From NCBI GenBank assembly GCA_937896265.1, contig CALBMD010000310.1, positions 1 to 21,419 of the forward strand: a stretch of 21,419 bases of DNA, given 5' to 3'. This stretch comes from an uncultured Pseudomonadota bacterium (lineage in GTDB: Bacteria > Bdellovibrionota_B > Oligoflexia > Oligoflexales > Bog-1112). The position numbers and the translations under genes are program-made. The stretch's first letter is position 1, and the number at the start of each line of letters is the position of its first letter. Below are positions 1 to 6,320 of the stretch, in pieces. The notes below the pieces were generated by a model. That model was not told the DNA's origin and made no database searches. It saw nothing but the letters and a program-made list of their open reading frames with translations.

Positions 1-29
1 TCTTTCCCTACACGACGCTCTTCCGATCT
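1..29 (+). other. Illumina sequencing adapter remnant (artefact)
   Basis: These 29 bases match, from memory, the 3' end of the Illumina TruSeq universal/read-1 adapter, including CTACACGACGCTC and ending in CTTCCGATCT. They are not genomic. Genomic sequence starts at about base 30, in the middle of a coding frame. The frame happens to stay open through the adapter, so a gene caller could wrongly fuse adapter-coded residues to the first protein. Confidence 0.97.
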
Positions 30-953
30 TCTTGGTATACCAACATGCACGCAATGATGGAAGAGCAGCAAAACAATATTGATGTCGTTTCTATTTTGAC
101 GCCAAGCGGCGATCATGCCAATCACTGCGTCGAACTCTCTAGATACGGCAAACACATCATTGTAGAAAAGCCTATGGCTTTAACCTTAGCTGATGCTGAC
201 CGCATGATTCGAGCTTGTGATGCGCAAGGGGTACGCTTATTTATCGTTAAACAAAATCGCTATAATTTGCCAGTTACACAGTTGCGTCGGGCTTTGGAAG
301 CAGGGCAATTTGGCAAGTTAGTGCTTGGCACCGTTCGTGTCCGTTGGTGTCGCGATCAAGCTTATTATGACTTAGATCCTTGGCGAGGAACTTGGCAGCA
401 TGATGGTGGCGTTTTAGCTAACCAAGCTATCCACCATATCGATCTTTTGACCTGGATGATGGGTGATGTCGAATCGGTTGTGGCAAAAGCTAATACGGCT
501 CTTGTCAATATTGAAACTGAAGATACAGCTGTCGTATTGCTTAAATTCACCAATGGGGCTTTGGGTATTATCGAAGCAACAAATGCGACAAGACCAAAGG
601 ATCTAGAAGGTTCCTTATCTATTCTTGGCGAAAATGGCGTTGTTGAAATTGGTGGTTTTGCGGTAAATAGCATGAAGGTTTGGAATTTCAAACCAGGGAC
701 TGCAGAAGCTGAGCTTAACATCAACGACTTTTCGCAAAATCCTCCTGATGTCTATGGTTTTGGCCATACCGAATACTTAAAAAATGTTGTAGATAGCATT
801 TTAAATAAAAAAGCTGCTTTGGTAGATGGTTTAGAAGGCCGCAAATCTTTAGAGCTGGTATCAGCAATCTACGAATCAATTGAAACAGGAAAAGAAGTTT
901 CAGTACGCTTTTCACCAAGAAAATGTCGGCTTGGCCTACGTCCTATATTGTGA
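30..953 (+). CDS. UDP-N-acetyl-2-amino-2-deoxyglucuronate dehydrogenase (WbpB/WlbA-like), 5'-truncated
   Basis: This is the C-terminal five-sixths of a Gfo/Idh/MocA-family NAD-dependent oxidoreductase. The family oxidises the 3-hydroxyl of UDP-GlcNAcA so that position 3 can be aminated. What is seen: the end of the Rossmann domain (IDVVSILTPSG), the EKP motif in IIVEKPMAL, then the WlbA-type block VRVRWCRDQAYYDLDPWRGTW followed after a few residues by NQAIHHIDLL. Full-length members have about 350 residues; roughly 55 N-terminal residues with the dinucleotide-binding glycine loop are missing because the contig ends in adapter. The ATG at 45 is therefore an internal methionine: the frame is open upstream and reads S-W-Y-T-N before it. 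The acetyltransferase gene starts 8 bases after this stop, as expected for an operon making UDP-2,3-diacetamido-uronic acids for O-antigen or other surface glycans. WbpB versus another close Gfo/Idh sugar dehydrogenase is inferred from similarity plus the neighbour. Confidence 0.85.
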   Translation, partial: SWYTNMHAMMEEQQNNIDVVSILTPSGDHANHCVELSRYGKHIIVEKPMALTLADADRMIRACDAQGVRLFIVKQNRYNLPVTQLRRALEAGQFGKLVLGTVRVRWCRDQAYYDLDPWRGTWQHDGGVLANQAIHHIDLLTWMMGDVESVVAKANTALVNIETEDTAVVLLKFTNGALGIIEATNATRPKDLEGSLSILGENGVVEIGGFAVNSMKVWNFKPGTAEAELNINDFSQNPPDVYGFGHTEYLKNVVDSILNKKAALVDGLEGRKSLELVSAIYESIETGKEVSVRFSPRKCRLGLRPIL

Positions 954-961
954 GGAAGTCT

Positions 962-1549
962 ATGACAACACAAAAGAGCTATTTCAAGCATGAGAGTACT
1001 TATGTCGAAGAAGGAGCTAGTATCGGCGACGATACTAGAATCTGGCACTTTTCTCATGTTATGCCAAGGGCTGTTATTGGTAAAAATTGCAACATAGGCC
1101 AAAATGTTTTTATCGGCAACGACACTAAAGTTGGTGATGGCTGCAAAATTCAAAACAATGTCTCTATTTATGAAGGCGTCGAGCTTGGAGACTTTGTATT
1201 TTGTGGCCCTAGCATGGTCTTTACAAACATTAAGACGCCCCGCGCTGGTATAAACCGCAATAGCTCCGAGTTTTTTCTCAAGACACGCGTTGAAACAGGT
1301 GCCAGCATCGGCGCCAATGCTACTATTGTCTGCGGCACAACCATTGGTAGCTATGCCTTTATAGGCGCTGGGACAGTTGTTAATAAAGACGTGTTACCTT
1401 ATGCCCTCATGGTAGGCGTTCCTGCACGCCAAATTGGGTGGGCTTGCCAATGCGGTGAACCACTAAAGAAAAAACATGGCACTAGTTTTCTTTGCTTATG
1501 TGGTAAATCCTACGAGCTCATTAACGAAAAAACGTTATCCCCCAAATAA
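962..1549 (+). CDS. wbpD: UDP-2-acetamido-3-amino-2,3-dideoxy-glucuronate N-acetyltransferase (WbpD/WlbB-like)
   Basis: A 195-residue left-handed beta-helix acyltransferase of the hexapeptide family. It transfers acetyl from acetyl-CoA to the 3-amino group of the UDP-uronic acid made by the WbpB step and a PLP aminotransferase. Seen: repeated hexapeptides (ASIGDD, AVIGKN, NIGQNVFIG, KVGDG), the WbpD signature KIQNNVSIYEGV-x-LGDFVFCGPSMVFTN, and the end motif YALMVGVPARQIGW. A short C-terminal tail with CQCG and CLCG pairs looks like a zinc ribbon, as in many WlbB homologues. The start at 962 is preferred over an in-frame start at 923 because GAGGAAG (952-958) sits just upstream and 923 would overlap the dehydrogenase by 31 bases. 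The upstream stop and this ribosome binding site overlap, so the two genes are probably coupled. The aminotransferase (WbpE type) and the UDP-GlcNAc 6-dehydrogenase are not in the window. Confidence 0.9.
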   Translation: MTTQKSYFKHESTYVEEGASIGDDTRIWHFSHVMPRAVIGKNCNIGQNVFIGNDTKVGDGCKIQNNVSIYEGVELGDFVFCGPSMVFTNIKTPRAGINRNSSEFFLKTRVETGASIGANATIVCGTTIGSYAFIGAGTVVNKDVLPYALMVGVPARQIGWACQCGEPLKKKHGTSFLCLCGKSYELINEKTLSPK

Positions 1550-1569
1550 GATTTCTTTATTTAGCACTA

Positions 1570-1717
1570 CTCCACAGATTTAGTGAATGTCCCTAAATTC
1601 TTGTCCGTGCATTATAGAGCTAGTTTGTAATAGCAGCCTGGCATAAGACAGTGTTCTGGGGAACTCGCGCTCCCCAAACCCCTGCGCCGGGGGAAGTTTC
1701 CCCCTAGAGCCCCCTCC
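1570..1717 (+). repeat. Left arm of long imperfect inverted repeat
   Basis: The outer 90 bases (1570-1659) match the reverse complement of 1907-1996 at 83 of 90 positions without gaps; six of the seven differences are transitions. The core 1605-1647 is identical over 43 bases to the reverse complement of 1919-1961. The inner part is GC-rich and less regular, with a small dyad GGGGGA-AGTT-TCCCCC at 1689-1704 and pyrimidine runs to about 1717. Confidence 0.9.
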
Positions 1718-1854
1718 TTATTAGACTTTTTTAGATTTGAGTAAAGAATATAGGCTGCATGCAGCTAAGCAAATTAAGTGTCAACTTTCTTAAAACCTGT
1801 AGCTTTGCTTTAGAATGTCATCTATCCGCCTATCTTTTTTAGTTCTTAAAAAAA

Positions 1855-1996
1855 GAGGGGGCCTAGGGGGAAACTTCCCGCAGGGGTCTGGAGAGCGCGC
1901 AGCTCTCCAGAACACCGCCTTATGCCAGGCTGCTATTACAAACTAGCTCTATAATGCACGGCCAAGAGTTTAGAGACATTCACTAAATCCGCGGAG
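1855..1996 (-). repeat. Right arm of long imperfect inverted repeat
   Basis: Partner of the arm at 1570-1717, in inverse orientation, with a spacer of about 137 bases. It contains its own hairpin at 1888-1910: a perfect 9-base stem (CTGGAGAGC / GCTCTCCAG) around a GCGCA loop. Transcribed from either side, the pair could fold into one very long stem, which would be suited to stopping or stabilising transcripts of the convergent acetyltransferase and RNase genes. No coding capacity, transposase or clear target-site duplication is visible, so a mobile origin is only a possibility. Confidence 0.9.
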
Positions 1997-2061
1997 AGGT
2001 TAGTCGGCCCTGAAAAAACCGCAAACACGAAGCGCGCTAGCGCTCGGCTTGGGCCGGATGA

Positions 2062-3657
2062 TTAATGTAAAATAACCTTCAAAGATTCACCCTCTTTTCT
2101 AGCAGGATGAACAGATAGCCAGTCAAGCACCGAGAGTTTAGTAGAGTCGCTAACAAGCGACATACCATCACTGCTTAATTGAAAATTGCCATCAGCACTA
2201 AATGATTTGAGATCAGCTAAACTGAGCCAAATCTCAGGAGGATGGCCTTGGATGTGTAAAGAAGCACCTTGCTTATTGACATAGAGAACTTGAGCCTTTA
2301 ACTTTTGCCCTAGTTTATCTCGCAATAATAAAGAACTGATGCAACCTTCGATATCATGCTCAATTGCTGCCTCTCGCTTAGCAGCAGCCTCGATTTTTTT
2401 AATGATCTCAAGACGCTTAGATCCATTGATTTCTTGAAATCCGTTGTTCTTTTGACCCTTAATTATTGAGAGCAATATCCTAGCAACAACAATATCTGGG
2501 TAACGGCGCATCGGTGCTGTAAAATGATCATAGTGAGCTAATTTTAAGCCGCTATGACCAGCCTTAAGATCAATATAGACTGCACGATAATTTGCCCGGC
2601 TCACTTGCATGTTAGCTGCTTTACCTTCAGGGGTAGTAAAATCAAGCCCAACAACAAAATCATTTAATTTTTCCGCTGGAGACCAGGTAAAGCCGAGCGT
2701 GGCTAAACGATTTCTCAGTTTATCAAGAACATAAGAGTCAGGTTCTTGGTGATAGCGATGGATGCTACGCTTGCCTTTGCTTGCAATAAAATCCGCCACT
2801 AAAGAATTTGTCATAACAGAGACTTGCTCATTATAACGCTCTACTCGATGACGAATATAATTACCAATCATGATCTCATTATCATCAACACAGACTCTTA
2901 ATTCAGAATCAAATCCATCAACAACTCCTCTTTCATGAGCAAAAGTAAGCAAAATTTCACCTACATCTTTGAGATGATCAAGAGTTGGCGAATATTCTTT
3001 GCCAGCATAGTCTGAAAATTGAGGTTCATCATAATATTCTTGCACTAGACGATAGCTAAGTTGGCGCCTACTGCGAATAACTGCATGGTCAAATTGTAAG
3101 TCAATCAGCTCACCGCTAAATGTGACGGTAAAAGAAACTACAATGCCTCTTCGGTTTTCCCCTGCTTTTAAAGAACAAAGATCCTCACTTAAAATTCGAG
3201 GCAGGACTGGCAAATCAAAACCAGGTAAATAAGTTGTAAAAACCTGCTTGCTAGCCCAAGCATCAAGATTGGAACCACGCTTCACAAAAAAAGCGGCGTC
3301 TGCAATAGCATAATGGATACGGTAGCCACTCTCCACTTTTTCGATATTCATTGCTTGATCAAGATCTTTGGAGTGATCGTTATCAATCGTAATAAACGCC
3401 AGCTGCGTCAAATCCGTCAAACCATCAAAGCTAAGTTTTAAACCCTCAACCTCTTGCAGCACTTTAGCAGGAAAGCCCGAAGCTGCCTTATGATGTAAAG
3501 CTATTTTTCTAAACTCTTCTTTAACAGCTTCTACTCCTCCCAACTCAGCTATCACTTGAGGAGACACAAATGCCTGTTCTTGGTATCGGTCTTCAAGACC
3601 GTAAAGTGGCAAGTAAAAGGAGATAAAAAAGACCAGAGGAAGAAAAAATTTGGCCAT
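2062..3657 (-). CDS. RNB-family 3'-5' exoribonuclease with N-terminal signal peptide, no cold-shock domains
   Basis: A 531-residue RNase II/R-type hydrolase lacking the N-terminal cold-shock domains and C-terminal S1/basic region of typical RNase II (about 640) or RNase R (about 800). The RNB catalytic strand is seen at 90-103 as TIDNDHSKDLDQAM, with D92, D98 and D100; the fourth usual Asp (DLDDA) is Gln101, a variant I recall from short actinobacterial RNB proteins. The C-terminal motif HFTAPMRRYPD (378-388) supplies the RNA-phosphate-binding arginines. Residues 1-20 look like a Sec signal peptide: MAK, then a hydrophobic run FFLPLVFFISFYLPLYG, with possible cleavage after Gly20. The start is well supported by AGGGAG 8-13 bases upstream, so the hydrophobic leader seems genuinely translated. 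An RNase sent to the periplasm or outside would be unusual; an N-terminal membrane anchor is the alternative. Last gene of the enolase-Rieske-RNase run, 142 bases after the Rieske gene. Confidence 0.85.
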   Translation of the reverse strand: MAKFFLPLVFFISFYLPLYGLEDRYQEQAFVSPQVIAELGGVEAVKEEFRKIALHHKAASGFPAKVLQEVEGLKLSFDGLTDLTQLAFITIDNDHSKDLDQAMNIEKVESGYRIHYAIADAAFFVKRGSNLDAWASKQVFTTYLPGFDLPVLPRILSEDLCSLKAGENRRGIVVSFTVTFSGELIDLQFDHAVIRSRRQLSYRLVQEYYDEPQFSDYAGKEYSPTLDHLKDVGEILLTFAHERGVVDGFDSELRVCVDDNEIMIGNYIRHRVERYNEQVSVMTNSLVADFIASKGKRSIHRYHQEPDSYVLDKLRNRLATLGFTWSPAEKLNDFVVGLDFTTPEGKAANMQVSRANYRAVYIDLKAGHSGLKLAHYDHFTAPMRRYPDIVVARILLSIIKGQKNNGFQEINGSKRLEIIKKIEAAAKREAAIEHDIEGCISSLLLRDKLGQKLKAQVLYVNKQGASLHIQGHPPEIWLSLADLKSFSADGNFQLSSDGMSLVSDSTKLSVLDWLSVHPARKEGESLKVILH

Positions 3658-3799
3658 TAACGTACTCCCTAAAAATGTGAGGTCAGCTTCTTTACTTTAA
3701 GAGGTCAAGCGATCGCACGCTACACCAAACCCCGACAGTTTAGCAACAAGATCTTTTTTTAAATAAAAATTCCTTTACATCCATCTACTTTTATGGCGT

Positions 3800-4879
3800 C
3801 TAACAAAAATTAGTCACTTCAATTTTTTGTTGACTGCGGGATAAATCGTTTTGTAGCAGGTTGTGAAAGTGCAAAACACCATTTTCTCTCACCTCGCTTA
3901 GCACGCCACGTTTAAAATAAGAACTTTGCAGATTGGTTTGAATATTTTCACAGATCACAACATCCTCTTGAGTGAGGTTAGCCCAAAAATCTAAAAATAC
4001 TTTCTTTTGCTCCTGGCTCGTATTTTTTTGAAAAAACATATAGTAACAGAGCTCAGTTTGATTGACTGATATCGGATTTACTTGCAGGACATAAAAACAA
4101 TATTCATAAACAGGAAGGCCAATATTAGGGTATATCCAAGACCAAACACCATTATTTTTACCTGTTTGCTCTGAGCTTTCCTTTCGTTCGCAGCTGTGTA
4201 CAGAAAAAAGGTCGTAATTAATGATCTTATAGTCTTTTAATTGAAAATCATTTTTAAGCTGCGGATGGACATAATAACAGTGATAGCATTCCTGAAAACC
4301 CTCAACCCAAACTTTCCAATTAAAATTACCCAAAACTTTCTTTTCAAGCGGCTCTTCATAAGACTGAAAATCGACCTGGTTTTTGTCCCAAATCTCAATG
4401 AGAGGGGCTAAGCTTTGCGAAAAAGCTAAAGGCTCTGGATCTAAGTGCACAAAAAGAAGCCCTTGGTAACTAGCTAGCTTTACCGGCGTTAAACTTAAAT
4501 CTCGACACATTTTTTCGTCTTTTGGCGCTGGCCCAGCCATAACCTTAACGCGACCTTCAGCATTAAATACCCACCCATGATAGGGGCACTGAATTTGGCT
4601 GCTTGCGCTATGCCCGCAAGGCTTAGTAAATAAACTAGCTCCGCGGTGAGGGCATATGTTAACAAAAGCACGAGGATTGCCGTCTTCATGCATAAGAACA
4701 ACAATCGGTATATTGGCTATCTTCTTTGTAATATAATCACCAGCTCGCTTTAGACCACTTGCAGGGCTAAAGAAAAGCCAATTTTTTGAAAAAATATCGA
4801 TCTGTTCTTTTTGAAAAAAGGAAGCCTCTCGATAGTAATCTACAGGTAGTGAGCGTTGATAAAGAGCTGACAGCTCCAT
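3800..4879 (-). CDS. Rieske non-haem iron oxygenase, alpha subunit (choline monooxygenase / GbcA-like)
   Basis: A 359-residue ring-hydroxylating-type oxygenase. The Rieske [2Fe-2S] site is seen as C76-x-H78 in CPHRG and C98-x2-H101 in CPYHGW. The catalytic domain has ECYHCYYVHP, giving iron ligands H200 and H205; D306 in QEDVVIC is the likely third ligand. NWKVWVEGFQECYHC followed by VHPQL and the late GVLHFH block resemble the choline monooxygenase / glycine-betaine oxygenase branch rather than aromatic dioxygenases, so a quaternary amine or another small substrate is possible; the substrate cannot be read from sequence. Such enzymes need a ferredoxin/flavin reductase, and none lies nearby. 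A strong GGAGGG ribosome site (about 5 bases before the ATG) fixes the start. It lies 56 bases downstream of enolase on the same strand, with no obvious terminator between them, so it is probably co-transcribed. Confidence 0.88.
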   Translation of the reverse strand: MELSALYQRSLPVDYYREASFFQKEQIDIFSKNWLFFSPASGLKRAGDYITKKIANIPIVVLMHEDGNPRAFVNICPHRGASLFTKPCGHSASSQIQCPYHGWVFNAEGRVKVMAGPAPKDEKMCRDLSLTPVKLASYQGLLFVHLDPEPLAFSQSLAPLIEIWDKNQVDFQSYEEPLEKKVLGNFNWKVWVEGFQECYHCYYVHPQLKNDFQLKDYKIINYDLFSVHSCERKESSEQTGKNNGVWSWIYPNIGLPVYEYCFYVLQVNPISVNQTELCYYMFFQKNTSQEQKKVFLDFWANLTQEDVVICENIQTNLQSSYFKRGVLSEVRENGVLHFHNLLQNDLSRSQQKIEVTNFC

Positions 4880-4935
4880 GGTTCCCTCCGATTTGGATAT
4901 CGAAGAGAGAGGTTAACTCGCCAACAAGTCTTTTT

Positions 4936-6198
4936 CTAGTCCCAAAAATACTGAGCGCTTGTTCCCAATATTTCCTCAATGCGAAGCAGTTGATTATATT
5001 TAGCGATACGCTCACTGCGGCATAAAGACCCTGTTTTAATCTGGCCGCAGTTTAACCCAACGCTAAGGTCAGCAATAAAGCTATCTTCAGTTTCCCCAGA
5101 TCGATGGGATGCTATCGTCTTAAAGGAATTACGTCGCGCCATATCGATACAGCTTAAGGTCTCTGTTAGAGTCCCAATTTGGTTAAGCTTTATTAAAATG
5201 GCATTGGTTGCTTTGGTTTTAATACCCTTAGCTAGTTTCTTCGGGTTCGTCACATAAAGGTCATCGCCTACAATCTGTACTTTTTTACCAATAGCTTTAG
5301 TCAAGTTGGTAAACCCATCCCAATCGTCCTCATCAAATGGATCTTCAATAGAACAAATAGGAAACTTTTCAACCAAGCTTGCATAATAGCTCACTAGCTC
5401 GTCTGTGCTGAGCTTTTTTCCTTCAGCTTTCAGCACATAAGCTTTGTTTTCATAAAATTCGCTAGCTGCAACATCAAGAGCTAACGAGATATCTTTCCCG
5501 GGGACGTAACCTGCTACCTCGATAGACTCCATGATAAGCTTAAGCGCCTCTTCATTACTTTTTAGGTCAGGAGCAAAGCCACCTTCATCACCAACACCTG
5601 TAGCAAGATTTTTCTTTACCAAAATCTTTTTTAAATGATGAAAGACCTCGGCACCATAGCGTAGTGCCTCACTAAAAGAAGAAGCTCCTATAGGCACAAT
5701 CATAAATTCTTGGAAATCAAGAGTATTGGTAGCATGAGAACCGCCATTAATGATGTTCATTAATGGCACAGGTAACCTTTTCGTAAAGGGCCCCCCAAGG
5801 TATTGAAAAAGATGTAATCTGCTCGCTTGTGCTGCTGCTTTAGCAGCGGCTAAAGATACACCTAAAATAGCATTGGCACCTAATTTGCTCTTGTTTTCAC
5901 TGCCATCAATTTGAATCAGTATCTCATCGATTTGACCCTGAGTTCTAACATCTACACCTATTAACTTAGGCGCTAAAATAGTATTAACGTTTGCTACAGC
6001 CTTGAGAACACCTTTGCCTAAGTAGCGCTTTTCATCCTTATCTCTAAGCTCATAGGCTTCATAAGCCCCTGTTGAAGCCCCCGAAGGCACAGCTGCTCTG
6101 CCAAAGAAGCCATCTTCAGTGATGACATCGACCTCAAGTGTTGGGTTGCCGCGTGAATCTAGAATTTGCCTTGCAGTGATATGCTTAATAGCGCTCAC
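4936..6198 (-). CDS. eno: Enolase (phosphopyruvate hydratase)
   Basis: A 420-residue complete enolase, converting 2-phosphoglycerate to phosphoenolpyruvate in glycolysis. Diagnostic blocks are in order: ARQILDSRGNPTLEVD near the N-terminus, the substrate loop PSGASTGAYEAYELRD, GDEGGFAP (catalytic Glu), SIEDPFDEDDWDGF and GDDLYVTN (magnesium ligands), LIKLNQIGTLTET (catalytic Lys), SHRSGETED, and IKTGSLCRSERIAKYNQLLRIEE at the C-terminus. Length is slightly below the usual 425-435. The start codon is GTG, with AGAGG 9-13 bases upstream; no ATG fits better. It is divergent from the aminopeptidase gene and first in a minus-strand run with the Rieske oxygenase and RNase genes. A candidate sigma70-type promoter is listed separately. 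Confidence 0.98.
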   Translation of the reverse strand: MSAIKHITARQILDSRGNPTLEVDVITEDGFFGRAAVPSGASTGAYEAYELRDKDEKRYLGKGVLKAVANVNTILAPKLIGVDVRTQGQIDEILIQIDGSENKSKLGANAILGVSLAAAKAAAQASRLHLFQYLGGPFTKRLPVPLMNIINGGSHATNTLDFQEFMIVPIGASSFSEALRYGAEVFHHLKKILVKKNLATGVGDEGGFAPDLKSNEEALKLIMESIEVAGYVPGKDISLALDVAASEFYENKAYVLKAEGKKLSTDELVSYYASLVEKFPICSIEDPFDEDDWDGFTNLTKAIGKKVQIVGDDLYVTNPKKLAKGIKTKATNAILIKLNQIGTLTETLSCIDMARRNSFKTIASHRSGETEDSFIADLSVGLNCGQIKTGSLCRSERIAKYNQLLRIEEILGTSAQYFWD

Positions 6199-6232
6199 AA
6201 TCGATACCTCTTTTTGGTTGCTCTAAACCCTG

Positions 6233-6262
6233 AGTCTACACGGAAGTGATCCTTCTTGCCAA
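6233..6262 (-). promoter_or_regulatory. Candidate sigma70-type promoter for eno
   Basis: On the minus strand, TTGGCA (6257-6262, 5 of 6 to consensus) is followed after 18 bases by TAGACT (6233-6238, 4 of 6). Transcription would begin near 6226, giving a leader of about 28 bases that contains the ribosome site. The -35 box overlaps the edge of the palindrome at 6261-6287. This is consensus matching only. Confidence 0.4.
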
Positions 6263-6287
6263 GAGTCTTGCCTAGGCATAGACTCTT
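6261..6287. promoter_or_regulatory. Near-perfect palindrome in the eno/pepA divergent region (operator or hairpin candidate)
   Basis: An 8-base outer stem AAGAGTCT / AGACTCTT encloses the perfect 10-base palindrome TGCCTAGGCA, with one extra T on the right side. It touches the candidate eno -35 box and lies 33 bases before the pepA ATG. It could be a DNA-binding site controlling both genes, or an RNA hairpin in the pepA leader. The following bases TTTTC are too short to argue for a true terminator. Confidence 0.55.
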
Positions 6288-6320
6288 TTCAAAGAGATGC
6301 TGAGGAAGGAGCTTTGCATT

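Larger units (their letters stand above)
1550..2061. other. 512-base non-coding gap between convergent genes
   Basis: No credible gene is seen. The gap is filled mainly by the long inverted repeat listed separately (1570-1996). The stretch between the arms (1718-1854) is AT-rich and includes a perfect 12-base palindrome GCTGCATGCAGC at 1754-1765. The last 65 bases (1997-2061) hold GC-rich dyads: CGGCCC at 2005-2010 with GGGCCG at 2051-2056, and the palindrome GCGCTAGCGC at 2034-2043. No tRNA-like fold and no transposase fragment were seen. Confidence 0.75.

Noticed and set aside
923..961. Upstream start for the acetyltransferase, adding 13 residues
   Set aside because: It would overlap the preceding gene by 31 bases and lacks a ribosome site; ATG 962 has GAGGAAG just before it and begins where WbpD proteins normally begin.
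1570..1996. Insertion sequence or CRISPR array at the inverted repeat
   Set aside because: There is no transposase frame, no clear target duplication and only two inverse copies with no regular direct repeats or spacers.
2005..2056. Rho-independent terminator for the RNase gene
   Set aside because: The GGCCC/GGGCC stem encloses the T-run instead of preceding it on the minus strand, and the stem next to the T-run is only about three pairs, so it does not fit a normal terminator.
6297..6320. Upstream ATG for pepA
   Set aside because: It places the good AAGGAG site inside the gene; ATG 6321 follows that site at normal distance.
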